A stretch of DNA of 64,000 bases, from NCBI GenBank assembly GCA_964036045.1, contig OZ038395.1, forward strand, positions 7,770,755-7,834,754, in the 5' to 3' direction. This stretch comes from Eutreptiella sp. 'Long Island Sound 2002' (lineage: Eukaryota; Euglenozoa; Euglenophyceae; Eutreptiales; Eutreptiaceae). The translations under genes and the position numbers were made by a program. This document shows positions 41,738 through 51,780 of the stretch, one piece after another. Within the stretch, counting starts at the first letter, position 1; each line of letters starts with the position of its first letter. Under the pieces are notes generated by a model. It saw only the letters and a program-made list of their open reading frames with translations, had not been told where the DNA came from and did no database searches.

Positions 41738-42897
41738 GGTCACCGAGCTGGTGGAACCAGTCTTGGTTTTATAACCCTTTTTAGGGTCTAGGGTGGACCT
41801 ACCAGGTTTAGCAGCAGCAGCAGCAGCAGCAGCAAGCAGCAAGCAGCACGCGCGAAATGGGTAAAAATCAGAACTCCGTCGTGGTGCTTCAGATTCGGCT
41901 AAAATTTTGGTGGATGATACCTATGGGTGTGAGGGACAACCACACCAAGTATGAGCCAGAAACTCAACGGTGGCGGCCGGGAACGGGTGTCGCAAGTGGC
42001 GGACCTCAGTTTCAAAAACTGCAGTTTAGGGCCAAAAACAGCCATTTTTGGGCCAAAACGGCCCTAGAACCCATTCAAAACGGCCAAACGAAGGGAAACG
42101 GTGGGTACACTCTATGTGCGGCTTGACTTTCCCATGTCAACAAGCCCTTTGCGGCCCTCTAACTCCACCATATGTCCCGGAAACGGCCAAAAAGGCCCCC
42201 AGAAGCCCCAAATTTTGTGCAGATTGGCTGGTGACAGCCACAAACCAAGAATAGGCCATATCTTGGGCTACATGGCTCAAAACGCGATTCTGAGGGCACC
42301 TAGTCCACCCGCAACCCCCCATGTTTTGTGGTTTCCACCCCTCAGAATTGCCCAAATGGACGCCTAGACCCCCGTACCTAGGCCCACTAGACTGCGGCAA
42401 GCTGCAAGCTCAAGCCCAAACAAGTGGGTGCCCAAATGGGTCACTATGGTCCAATAGGGGCAAAAAGATGACTTTTCTCAAAAATGATCCTAGACCATGT
42501 GTGATGCTAAAACAAGTGTTTTTGGACCGTTTTGAGCTTGTGGTGGCCCATTTTGGTCCTCCGAAAATCCCAAAATGCCTTGAAGATGCGCTATTTTGGG
42601 ACCAAAAATGGGTCAAAAATGGGTCAAAAACGCATTTTTCCAAAACTCATCCTACACCATTTGGGGTGCACAAACGGGTGAAATGAGCCCATGTTGAGGC
42701 CATTTTGGGGCATTTTGGCCCCTCACAAGTCCACAAAAGCCTTGAAAGTGGGCCTTGTGGTGAAGGGGATCACTTGCAAGCTGATTCCACTTTGTCAACG
42801 GCCTTCAATGTGTGACTCATTGGTGTCCCTCACCATTCATATCTAATGTTCCTTCCCCCACCAGCTCGGTCCCAATATTCAGTCTTGATTAGGGTTA
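41738..42897 (+). repeat. 1.3-kb tandem duplication, unit 2
   Basis: Offset 1,325 bp from unit 1 with the same boundaries (GGGTCACCGAGCTGG to CAGTCTTGATTAGGGTTACG). It differs by scattered substitutions and small indels, and by a GCA- rather than CAAG-rich run. A truncated relative lies at 14025-14205. Confidence 0.93.
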
Positions 42898-44436
42898 CGG
42901 TTGCGGTTGCGGTTAGGTTACCGTTAGTTTTGGGGGTGGGGTTGCCATTACAAGTGCACATATGGGGGTTGCTGGAACGAACCGGCAAGCCGGACACCCG
43001 GCTGGCCGACTGCCTGGCCGGACAGTCCGCCGAACTGGTACATCCGCTGAGCCGGTATATCCGCCGAAAACCATGTCCGGGTTATTCCAGAAAGCTCTTA
43101 CTCAGCCTCGATGCCAGACCCCAAGGCGAGGGGGGGGTGGGCGGGACTCTCCCCAGGAAGACCAAACAAATCCGGTCCCATGCCTTCGCAATCCACAGCG
43201 ACTGCCACCCTTTGTAAGGGGGCCCAAAGTGCCCGAAAGAAGAGGTGAGAGTCCCCCAGTGGCAACTGTGTAGCTCCGCACAGAGGGAGAGAGAAATGTG
43301 GGCGGGGACCAATTATTGCAGCACACTCCACGCGGTGGTTTCTTGGCGGTGGCCCCGATACAGCAAGGGAACTGCGGGCATCTGCAGATATTGGGGCACA
43401 TCACGGGGGGACGTCTCCTCGGTTCTGGTACGCGCCCCCCCCCCCCCTCCCTGCCCTCCGGGCCCACTTAGTTGCCATGAGTGTTGGGGTCCAAAATGGA
43501 GAGCAATGATGTGGCAAAAGCAGCCATGAACGAAATTTGGGGGAACTTGTGCAGCCCAATTAACATGGCTGGCATGGCCAAACCAACTGGCTGCAAAGGT
43601 TAGGGTTAGGTTTATGGTGATGGTATGGTTAGATTGAGGGCAAGGGGAGGTAAGGGGAGCCTGTGCCCCCCCTGCCCCCACCCCCCCCTCACCACCCCAA
43701 ATCGCCCCACCTGGACCCCCCCCCCCCACCGACCCTCCCAACCGCCCCGCCCCCCCCCCCCCCCCCCTGGGGGCCTTCGGACCTGGAGGGGAGTCGCGTA
43801 TAAAACCGAGGAGACGTCCCCCCCTCGGGGCACATGTTGGAAGCGCCAGAGTTCGCCGCTCCGTGTTGCCGCCGGGAGTGCTTGCGCCGCGTGGGCGCCG
43901 TGCACACCTTGCGCACGGTTTGAGGCAGCATCCCACCCAACACCCAGCATTCGACCCAATGACGCCTGACATGTGGCGGGGCATAGGCTGCGCGCCCTGG
44001 AGGGGGGGGGGGGTCCCCTCCCCCCCTTTCCAATGCATCCCTGGGGACTGCCACCCCCCGTTAGACCCCGAGGGAGGGGGGGGTTGCCACAAAGGCTGAG
44101 TGCATGTGCCGATGGGTACTTCCGGGTGCACACGATGGTTTGCATGTTCAGGAGGAAATCCTCTACGCTGCTTGTCTGCACCCCTTGGGAAGGCGTATTT
44201 TCGGTCCTTTTTTGGGCGAGGGTGCACCCAACGTCACCACATCTCGTCCAATCCGATCTGATGTGGCGGACGATAGCGGCACTTCCACCCCCGGGGGGGG
44301 GGGGGGTCCGCTGCACGCGTGCACGTGCGCATGCACGGGCACCAGCAGCGTGACGAGACCGTTGCCTGGTGATCCTCAGAACAGAACCGTGTGACATGCT
44401 GGGCTTCACCATTGGCGGCAGACTGGCACTGTTGGC

Positions 44437-44580
44437 TGTCTCCCTGACGGCAAATGCCAGCCGCAACAGCATTTGTAGCCGACAGTAACCGCCCCCAACC
44501 GCTTTGGCAACCTCCTCCAACCGCCTGTTTAACCGCCTCTGGGGCCCGCCTCTGTGGTCCCTTCCCTTCTGATGCATCCC
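44437..44580 (+). mobile_element. MITE2, right half
   Basis: CTGTCTCCCTGACGGCAAATG to CCCTTCTGATGCATCCCTT. The element ends 26 bp before the exon 19 acceptor, the same distance as the 26.3-kb half before exon 11. Confidence 0.8.
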
Positions 44581-44606
44581 TTGCCCCCCGCCCCCCCTGC
44601 CTGCAG

Positions 44607-44882
44607 TGATCACGGACGGCCGTTCCGCTGTGGCTTCGAAGACCCAGGCCTCGGCGACCACCCAGAAGGACAAGGGGGTGTACATCATCGCCATCGGTGT
44701 GGGCAGCGGGGCCGACTTTGACGAGCTGATCGGCATGGCCAGCGAGCCCAAGACCAGCCACTACACGACCCTGGGCACCTTCACCGAGTTGAAGGCCCTC
44801 TCTGCTGCGATCGCTGGGTCCTGCATCCCGGAGATCCCGAAGGGCGCGGGTTTCCGTGTGGACGACCCTCAGTCCCTGAATC
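44607..44882 (+). CDS. Exon 19: von Willebrand A domain, C-terminal part
   Basis: Acceptor GCCTGCAG|TGATCA, donor CTGAATC|GTATGT, phase 1-1. The junction with exon 18 restores Val before ITDGRSAV, which contains the final MIDAS Asp. KGVYIIAIGVGSGADFDEL and IGMASEPKTSHYTTLGTF are the typical last strands and helix of a vWA fold. It ends in PKGAGFRVDDPQSLN. Confidence 0.95.
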
Positions 44883-44934
44883 GTATGTGCACCGGGGCGG
44901 CGCGTGTGGAGCGAATGGAAGGCAGGGCTGTCCG

Positions 44935-45010
44935 TCAGGAACGAACAGACTTGCCACTAGCGTCCGCCAGGTCACACGTGATCAGATGGAGCCGGGTCCT
45001 ACTGGGGGGA
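44935..45010 (+). repeat. GTCCTACTGGG repeat, copy 1
   Basis: GACTTGCCACTAGCGTCCGCC and GTGATCAGATGGAGCCGGGT, then CCTACTGGG, matching 45635-45700. Confidence 0.85.
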
Positions 45011-45375
45011 GTATTAGCGCGCCGGGCGCGCGCCGGGCATCTTTTTTTGACCATTCCCCACCCGTGCCTGTTTTTGCCCCCCTCAACAAACAATCTGGAG
45101 TACCTTCTCGCAGCGTCTAAGAATCTGGCCTTTGCACCCGGTTTATGATGATGGCAAGGGAGGTGGTTGGAAGTGCTGGGAGTGACATTTTGTTTGTTGA
45201 ATTCTCATGTTTCGGCCTTTGCAAGGTGCCTTGCACGGAAGGTCTGCGGTCTAGTGCGGTCTACTTGGGAGACTTGCCTAGGTGGGGATAGACTTGGGGC
45301 TAGAAGTAGGATACTCAATGCAAAGGAAGTGCCCCGGGCATGTGCCGGGCGCGCGCCGGGCAAACATTCCCCCTG

Positions 45376-45513
45376 GGTCCGACACGGGACGCAGCTGGTT
45401 CCTACTGAGCTCCGGGTGCGACGGGAGCAGATATTACGGAGTGGCACATGGTACAAGGCTGATTCCTAATGAAATTCAGTTCCCCTGCCGGACACGAGTG
45501 GCATGTCTGGCCA
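45376..45513 (+). repeat. GTCCTACTGGG repeat, copy 2
   Basis: GGGTCCGACACGGGACGCAG to CACGAGTGGCATGTCTGG, about 97% identical by eye to 45695-45828. Confidence 0.88.
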
Positions 45514-45629
45514 TCAAGCACACTGCACAAAGTGTGGGCGACCGCATGTGACGCAAGCCGATGCCCCTTCCACCCGCACTAATGGCAGGGGACGCAGACA
45601 GTGGGACGTTGGAAGATGGCGCAGGGGCC

Positions 45630-45828
45630 ATCGACAGACTTGGCACTAGCGTCCGCCAGGTCACGCGTGATCAGATGGAGCCGGGCCCTACTGGGTCCGA
45701 CACGGGACGCAGCTGGTTCCTACTGAGCTCCGGTGCGACGGGAGCAGATATTACGGAGTGGCACATGGTACACGGCTGATTCCTAATGAAATTCAGTTCC
45801 CCTGCCGGACACTAGTGGCATGTCTGGG
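45630..45828 (+). repeat. GTCCTACTGGG repeat, copy 3 (joins both halves)
   Basis: Contains in one piece the sequences of copies 1 and 2 (GACTTGGCACTAGCGTCCGC onward, then GTCCGACACGGGACGCAG). The complete unit is therefore at least 199 bp, and copies 1 and 2 are partial, separated by 370 bp of other sequence. Confidence 0.88.
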
Positions 45829-46766
45829 AATTTCCCGTTTATTTCTGCCACTTGGGGCGGCCTGAGGTTATCGGTGGCAGGATGGGGCAGGCAGGCGGTT
45901 GAGGGGAGGGGGGGCCAAAAGGGGGTTATGCGATCGGTTGCAAGAGCCGTTGGCAGCAGTTGGGACAGCAGTTGGGCACAAATCGGTCGGCGCAAGCCTG
46001 TGTAGGGGGTTGTGACCGGGTTTTGCACTGAAGGCAGCCGTTCATCCTACGTTTTTGGGCTTGACACAGGCGGGTTCACAGAGTGGTGTCCTCGGGCAAA
46101 GAGAGGGGGGGACAAGGTGCACTGAGAGGCAGCACTGGACCGGGGGATGCTGCGGGTTGGCACGCGCACGAGCGCTCGGTGTGGCATGCGCACGCGCACT
46201 CGGTGCATTGGACTTGGCACGACCATGGGACAATGGGGCTTCGTTGCAGATGTTGACGTCGCTGTGCATACTCCGTTGCGTTTTTTTTTTTCAATCTTTC
46301 ATGCACCGGGTGTCGGCACCCCCGCTGCTCCTGCACATAAATTTCCTAATTGTGTTTTTTCGTGCCTGCATCTGCCCCTCTTCACCCTCTTCACGTGGCC
46401 CCGGTGTACCCATCACCGCCGCGGGCGCACGATGTGCTCTGCCCGTGGGTCGTCCACTGGGAGCCATTCCTGAGACCACAAGCACCGCACCCAGTCCTTT
46501 TGTTAATATTTTTTTCCAAAACTCAAAAAACCATTATGTAACCGCCAAAATGTCAGAATGAAATGCCGAACATGCCACCCATTTTTCCAAAATTGAAAAT
46601 CAAAAACACACCACATATTTTTCCGAAACGAGGTCAAAAACAAAGTGTTTGGAAAACCCATTGCAGCATAACGAACTACTTCAAAGTTTTTCTGGCCGGA
46701 TGCGCCCTGTCGAAATTCTGGGTGCATCTGACTCTGTGCTGCAGCCCCGATTTGTTTGTTGCGCAG

Positions 46767-47171
46767 CCAACGAGCTCTTGTGCACCCAAGGCGACGTCAC
46801 TGCCCCGATGGTCAAAGTGTTCAGCGAGTCCCCGAGCCACGTCGTGTACCCCGGCACCGGGTCCTCGTATCAGAGCAGCAGCGACCCCGGCAAAGTGACC
46901 TTCTACTTCACCGCCACCGCCCAAACCGACGTGAAGTTCGCGTTGGAGGCCAAGACCCCCAACGGAGGCAGCAACTCCGTGTACCTCCAAGTGGACAACG
47001 GGGCCCCGTGGACGTGGAACATGGGCGTGCGCACGTCGTTCCAGTACCAGTACCCGTCCAAGACGTTCAGCGTCGCGCCGGGCAGCCACGTGCTCCGCGT
47101 CATTGCGCGGGAGGACGGGGTCCTGCTCTCGAAGGTGAAGATTCACACCGGCGACGCGATCTTTTCGGGCA
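46767..47171 (+). CDS. Exon 20: DNGAPW-type beta-sandwich (carbohydrate-binding-like)
   Basis: Acceptor TTGCGCAG|CCAACG, donor TCGGGCA|GTATGC, phase 1-1, 135 codons. VTFYFTATAQTDVKFALEAK, SVYLQVDNGAPWTW and GSHVLRVIAREDG, then LLSKVKIHTGDAIF, form a strand pattern shared with exon 24. The PW-x-W motif followed by 'pG.H.L.ViaR.dG..L.kv.i..GDA' is typical of cellulose/chitin-binding-like beta sandwiches, though the exact family is not certain. Almost Cys-free. Confidence 0.93.
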
Positions 47172-47205
47172 GTATGCGATCCCCTCCACACCTCGCACTG
47201 CGGGT

Positions 47206-47271
47206 TAGAGAGGCCAATAGGCGCCGCCAAAGGCAAACAAACCAACACCATGGCCTTGTGCTGACCCCCCC
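47206..47271 (+). mobile_element. R5 retroposon, short 3' copy
   Basis: GAGAGGCCAATAGGCGCCGCC and CATGGCCTTGTGCTGA followed by C. A MITE2 follows directly in its C tail. It begins 35 bp after the exon 20 donor. Confidence 0.75.
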
Positions 47272-47469
47272 CAGGGATGCATTGGAAGGGGGGGAGGCAC
47301 CCCCCTCCCCCCTCCAGGGCTCCCAGCCTATGCCCAGCCACTGTCCCCGGCAGGTGCCAGCTTCAATGGCATTTTTCACCGACAGTAACCGCCCCCAACC
47401 GCTTTGGCAACCTCCTCCAACCGCCTGTCTAACCGCCTCCGGGGCCCCTTCCCTTCTAATGCATCCCTC
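47272..47469 (+). mobile_element. MITE2 copy, nearly intact
   Basis: CAGGGATGCATTGGAAGGG to CCCTTCTAATGCATCCCTC, 198 bp, inserted at the C tail of an R5 copy. Target duplication cannot be read because both flanks are C-rich. Confidence 0.85.
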
Positions 47470-47778
47470 GCCCCCATCCCCATTGAACAGTCCGCCCAGA
47501 ATGTATGACGGTGTCCCCCACCCCCCAGTCACCAAACGGCGGTGCCCTACCTCCCTTTGGCTGGGGGAAAGGACAATGCGTCGGCCACCCCATTCAGGCA
47601 GAACCTTCTTGCGACCGAAAAAGCACCTTTTCGTGGAAAGTGAGGCCATACAAGGGGCAAGGGGGGTGGGGTGGGGGGGGGTCACGTGGTGTTGGGGTTG
47701 GCACGCAGCAACAGTCTGTTGGCGCACCGGGGCGTTGTTGTTGTTCAGGGGGAGGGCGGCGTTTGTCCCTCCGCTGCT
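47470..47778 (+). other. Intron 20, unassigned part
   Basis: GC-rich sequence with GGGGTGGGG runs. Nothing recognised. Confidence 0.5.
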
Positions 47779-48139
47779 CGCGACCAACACACTTTCGGCC
47801 CCACAGAGGGTCAGAATGTGCAAGGGCGAGGGCCAATAGGCGCCTCCAAAGGCAAGCAAACCAACACCATGGCCTTGTGCCAGACCCCCCCCCCCCTCTT
47901 ATCTGGCCTTTTGTGTGCCCCTGGGAGAGCCCCCTCTTTTTGGTGAAGCCTGTGCTGCGTGCGCTCACCCCTGCACGCGGGCCGCCGGACGTGGCATCGG
48001 CCAACACAATCTCTTCGTGATGTACGTGCAGACACTCAAGTTGCTCATCGTGTACAACGGGTGTTGGCACTGTCTGTCACTGTGATTGCTGAGGGTCAGC
48101 CGGGGTCTGGATTGGAGAGGAAAGACGCGCTTTTTGTCA
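47779..48139 (+). repeat. Duplicated R5 tail plus 3' flank, copy 1
   Basis: CGACCAACACACTTTCGGCC through the R5 3' end and a further ~250 bp to GACGCGCTTTTTGTCAG are almost identical to 54882-55235. Only the 54-kb copy continues upstream as full R5, so this copy is 5'-truncated. It could be a 3' transduction or an element whose real 3' end is further out. Confidence 0.9.
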
Positions 48140-48470
48140 GGTCCTTTTGGCTTGTGTCCTCTGCGGGCCCGTGGCACACCCTTTGTTTGGTTGCCCCACG
48201 GGGCCCGGACAAGGACCACGTGCTTTTCGGGGTTTGCGCCGTCCGTGTCGTGCGGCGTTTGGCGCCCGACGTGCCGAGGGGGGACGGCGGGAGCTATGCA
48301 GTTTGGCGGCACAACGCCGTTTGTGGTGGGGTATTTCTCGAGGGCGCACCACTGCTCTGTGGCTTTGGTCCGCAGAAGTGTTTCCAGCCTCGTTTTGGTC
48401 ACTCCACCATCCGCACGAGCCGCTGTGGCGACGAGTGGCGGAGGGTGGGAACATTGCCCATGTTTCCGTC

Positions 48471-48772
48471 CAGGGCGGTCCTTAAGGGACCAGATTTTTT
48501 TTTTTTTGCTATGGACCGCCCCAAGGGACCACCAACCGCCAACCGCCAACTCCCGCCAACCGCCAACCGCCACCAACCGCCAACCACCAACCGCCGCCAA
48601 CCGCCAGCGACGACCAACCGCCAAATGCCAACCGCCGCCAACCGCCGCCAACCGCCAACCGCCAACCGCCACCAACCATGGTTGAGCACATGGAGTGCCC
48701 GCGGGCTTTTTTGGGAAAACTGGTACCGGAACACTTTTTCTTTCTTTTTTTTTCCCGTTAAGGACCGCCCTG
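48471..48772. mobile_element. MITE1 (hAT-like) copy E, best preserved
   Basis: 302 bp with a perfect 15-bp terminal inverted repeat CAGGGCGGTCCTTAA and an exact 8-bp target duplication TTTCCGTC (48463-48470 and 48773-48780). It has a T run inside each end and a CCAACCGCC minisatellite core. It resembles copy C closely, suggesting recent activity. Confidence 0.97.
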
Positions 48773-48784
48773 TTTCCGTCAGGG

Positions 48785-49065
48785 AGTCCGGTGACTTGAT
48801 CTTACAAAGGGAACTGCGGGGAAGGTCTTTCACCTCCAGAAAAATGGGGAGCATGTGACTGTGAAAAAGGGGTATTGCGCCCCACTTTCCTCCCATTTCC
48901 CCCCAGTTTCCTCCTACTCTGAAAGTTTTTGCGATATTCCGCATCCCGACCTGTTGATGATCCCCCACTTCCCCCCATGTTGCCCACCCCCCCAGTTTTC
49001 CAGACCCCAAAATCCGGGTTTGGTGCGTCGGTGAGTCCGGTGACAGTCAGTGCGGATGCCCGGTC
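48785..49065 (+). repeat. R17 repeat copy A, adjoining exon 21
   Basis: AAAGGGAACTGCGGGGAAGG, CACCTCCAGAAAAATGGGGA, a CCCATTTCCCCCCAG region and GTCAGTGCGGATGCC are shared in order with 58265-58577. It reaches to ~20 bp before the exon 21 acceptor. Confidence 0.75.
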
Positions 49066-49085
49066 CCCGCCGGTTGGCCCCGCAG

Positions 49086-49487
49086 GTAAGTGCATGACCC
49101 CGAAGAACGACTACAGCTCCAAGAGCGCGATGGAGGTGGACGGCTGGATCTTCGACTGGGACCAGGTCGACAAGACGTTCATGGCCGCCGGCATCCCCGA
49201 CCGCGTCTCGTACTGCGTCGGGGTCCCGGACGCCTCCTACTGCGGCTACAAGAGCTCCGGCAATGCCGCCGTGCAGGCCGTGCTGTGCGCCGGAGAGTAC
49301 TCCCTCGACTTCGGCAACCCGCACTCCAGCGGGACGGTGGTGGCGTCCCTCAACGGCGCGACCGTCGCCACGGCCTCCGGCCGGACCCCCTCGCGCGTCG
49401 TCCACTTCGTGGTGGCGAGGAACAACACGGTGCTGAAGCTGAGCGAGTCCAATGGCGTCATCGCCATCAATAGCCTGACGCAGGGAG
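49086..49487 (+). CDS. Exon 21: carbohydrate-binding-like module
   Basis: Acceptor CCCCGCAG|GTAAGT, donor AGGGAG|GTGTGC, phase 1-1, 134 codons. GKCMTPKNDYSSKSAM, EVDGWIFDWDQVDKTF, VSYCVGVPDASYCGYK, EYSLDFGNPHSSGTVV and VLKLSESNGVIAINSL give a jelly-roll-like strand pattern ending in the 'l.L....g.i.in.i.l' signature of galactose-binding-like domains. The first six bases form a perfect donor consensus directly after the acceptor. Confidence 0.92.
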
Positions 49488-49964
49488 GTGTGCCGCGCGT
49501 GCGCGATGTGTGCCCCCCCGGGGGATCATGGAGGCGGTGGTTCTCTTGTTCTTTGTTGCAGAGATCGTCCCGTCCACCCGCGGCCCACGACTGCCGTCGG
49601 TTCGCCCACAGACCGGCGATCGGTTAGCGCATACCCGCGATCGGTTGGCCAATCATCGCCGTTGGTCGGCCCACACCTGCGGTTGGATGGGCCACAACCT
49701 TTCAGTCAGCCGTGAACGCCTGCCTGGTATTGTTCTGATAGCTCAAGACCACGATGTCCTGACCAGGCCTACCCACCGGCCCTCGTACCGCCGACACGGG
49801 GACCAGGCAGGTTGGGGTTTCAGACACATTGGGCATGTACCACTAGAGTACTCACTGCATCTGGTGGACGACTGCTTAAGGACCATGTACAGACCGGGGG
49901 ATGAAATTTTTTTTTGAAAATTGAGAGATATTTTGGGTCTCCAAATGACTCCAACCGCAGAGCA

Positions 49965-50085
49965 ACCAAAAGGAAGGTTTGGGGCCTGGGACTGAGATCC
50001 AGGGCATTGGGAACCTGTTTTGCTGAAAAATCGGTTCGCCGATCTGTTCCGCCGATTTGTTGGGATTTCTTTGCCGATGGGGGGG
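49965..50085 (+). repeat. R19 repeat copy B
   Basis: AAGGAAGGTTTGGGGCCTGG and ATCCAGGGCATTGGGAACCT to TTGTTGGGATTTCTTTGCCG, matching 21325-21440. The LINE-A copy is inserted at the G-run directly after it. Confidence 0.8.
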
Positions 50086-50340
50086 CCAACCAGCACATCC
50101 TCAATACGCCAACTATTGGGCGCCGCTGACACACAAACGGCACATCCCGCCACAACCAGCACAGCCCCAACACACCAACTACTGGGCTCCGCGAACGCGG
50201 AAACGACACCAGCAAGAGCACCGGCCGCAGCGGCCGACAGAACACAGCGACCCGACGCAACATGCGAAGGGGAGAACGGGTGACCGTCCAGGGCCCCGTA
50301 AAGGAACAGCAACCCGACGGAATGTCACTCAGGGGGGGGG
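50086..50340 (+). mobile_element. LINE-A, 5'-truncated copy (~255 bp)
   Basis: CAGCACATCCTCAATACGCC to CGGAATGTCACTCAGGGGGG, matching 11543-11795. Preceded by a 7-nt G-run and ended by a longer one. Confidence 0.93.
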
Positions 50341-50667
50341 GGGGGGGCTGGTCTGTGGCCTGGGCGAGGCCACCGAAAGCCCGACCTCCGCAAACGAGCG
50401 GCACCAGAGGCACAACCGACCCGGCGGGGGGCATCGGACCGTCGCACAGGGGCACTTGGCAGAGCCCCCGTGCCCTGCCCGGCGCCCCGCCCCACTTCAC
50501 TGCCCTTTTCACTGTGCAGAGGTGTGTTCGAGACGTCGGTGCCAAGCGTCGCGTCCTCTGGCGGGTGCCTCACCGATGGTGGTCACACGGCGCGGGCTTT
50601 GGCTGCTTTTAGAGGCATCTTGGGCGTCAGTAGACAGTGGATTGTGGTGTGTGGGTCCTGCCAGGTC

Positions 50668-51454
50668 CAGGGCGGGCCTTTGGGGCGTTCGCGGGTTTTG
50701 TTTCCTTTTGCAATAAGGACTGCCCCAGGGAGTCACGCTTTAAGTTGTTAGTGTCGAACTGCCGTCTGCGCTCGCCGTCGGGTCCCCACAACTGCGGTTC
50801 CCCTCCAATCGCCATCAGTTACCCTCTGACCGTCATCGGTTACCCTCTGACCGTCATCGGTTACAACCGTTATCAGTTACAACCGCCGGGGGGGCGGCCG
50901 GGCCCGGTCCTTGTATGCGACACCCCCCAGCCCCCCCTCCCCCCCGAGTTTTGAAAGCGGTGCAGGGGTCATGGCGCCAATGGCGCCAGGTTTTTTTTTC
51001 CCATGCTTACTTGAAGGGGGTGCTATGCCTTTGGTCCTTAAGACCCTGAAGACTTTCTTCCTGGCAAAGACGAGAAATGGCTACTATCGCATACATACCT
51101 CTATACCCCCATGCCCCCAAACACACACACCCCCTTGAGGTATGCATGTGGTAGTAGTGGGTCGCGCGCAGCCCCCACCCCTCTTGGGACCCCCCCCCCC
51201 CCCGCCGAGCTGCCAATCCCCCCCCCACCCTCCCGCCGACCCCCCCCCCCCCGGCAAGTTTTGACAGATAGCTGTGGGGTGGGTCGCATCAGGACCGATT
51301 GTAGTTGCCCTCCAGTGTTACAACCGCCATCGGTTACCTCCAACCGCCATCGGTTACAACCGTCATCAGTTACAACCGCCATCGGTTGGGCCTCCAACTG
51401 TCTCGGCTTGCTGGACGCCAACATTGTTTTTTTTTGCTCTCAAGGACCGCCCTG
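50668..51454. mobile_element. Diverged long MITE1-like element
   Basis: Left end CAGGGCGGGCCTTTGGGGCG with a TTTTGCAATAAGGACTGCCCC shoulder; right end TTTTTGCTCTCAAGGACCGC then CCTG. The interior has two CGGTTAC/AACCGCC patches (50800-50890, 51300-51390) around an R18 repeat. The flanking 8-mers (GCCAGGTC/GCCCGTGC) do not agree, so pairing of the two ends is tentative. It ends 26 bp before exon 22. Confidence 0.5.
50884..51310 (+). repeat. R18 repeat copy A
   Basis: GGCCGGGCCCGGTCCTTGTA, ATGGCGCCAATGGCGCCAGG, TATGCCTTTGGTCCTT and GTGGGTCGCATCAGGACCG occur in the same order at 59738-60115. Confidence 0.78.
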
Positions 51455-51480
51455 GCCCGTGCATTTCCCCCACTTTCCAG

Positions 51481-51780
51481 TGTGCAAGTACACCGTGACC
51501 ACTTCTGCACCGTCGTACACGGAGGCCATCTGGGCCCACGCGGAGTTCTACGCCCCCAAGGGCTCGACCTTCACGTGGCAGGAAGTGCCCGTGGGCAGCA
51601 CCGGCCACTCCACCGCCCCGGTCGGGGAGTACCTGACGGGCGTGCAGGGCGGCGTGGACGCCTGCGCCGCACACGGGTACGGGGTGTCCGTGCTGCGCGA
51701 CCAGAAGGGCCACCCGTGGCTGATGGGGTCGTGCACCGACCAGGCCATGACCCTGGACACCGTTGCGGCCGACTGCCCTG
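51481..51780 (+). CDS. Exon 22: unrecognised cysteine-containing module
   Basis: Acceptor CTTTCCAG|TGTGCA, donor TGCCCTG|GTGTGC, phase 1-1, 100 codons. CKYTVTTSAPSYTEAIWAHA, STFTWQEVPVGSTGHS, VQGGVDACAAHGYGVSVLRD and PWLMGSCTDQAM, ending ADCP. Four Cys. The '...AC...hGygvSvLrd....W...C' arrangement loosely recalls PAN/apple-like modules, but I cannot assign it. Confidence 0.87.

Larger units (their letters stand above)
39797..44606 (+). other. Intron 18 (largest after intron 4)
   Basis: Decayed R20 (40075-40215), the 1.3-kb tandem duplication (40413-42890), TTAGGG-like words, a cysteine-free GC-rich stretch 42960-43970, and MITE2 fragments (43975-44042 reverse, 44437-44580 forward). A plausible host exon was not found in it, and exon 18/19 phases join directly. 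Confidence 0.65.
44883..46766 (+). other. Intron 19
   Basis: Three copies of the GTCCTACTGGG repeat (44935-45830), two GCCGGGCGCGCGCCGGGC palindromes (45019, 45345), GC-rich unique sequence to 46250, and an AT-rich stretch 46500-46700 (CCAAAATG, TTTTTTTCC words). No gene recognised. Confidence 0.6.
49488..51480 (+). other. Intron 21
   Basis: CGATCGGTTGGC-type motifs (49615-49690), R19 (49965-50085), a LINE-A 3' copy (50086-50340), and a long diverged MITE1-like element (50668-51454) holding R18. The remainder is unique GC-rich sequence. No gene seen. Confidence 0.6.

Noticed and set aside
40459-42126. Short conserved frames in the tandem duplication as a gene pair
   Set aside because: Similarity follows from recent DNA duplication and there is no domain or start context; kept only as a note in the repeat entry.
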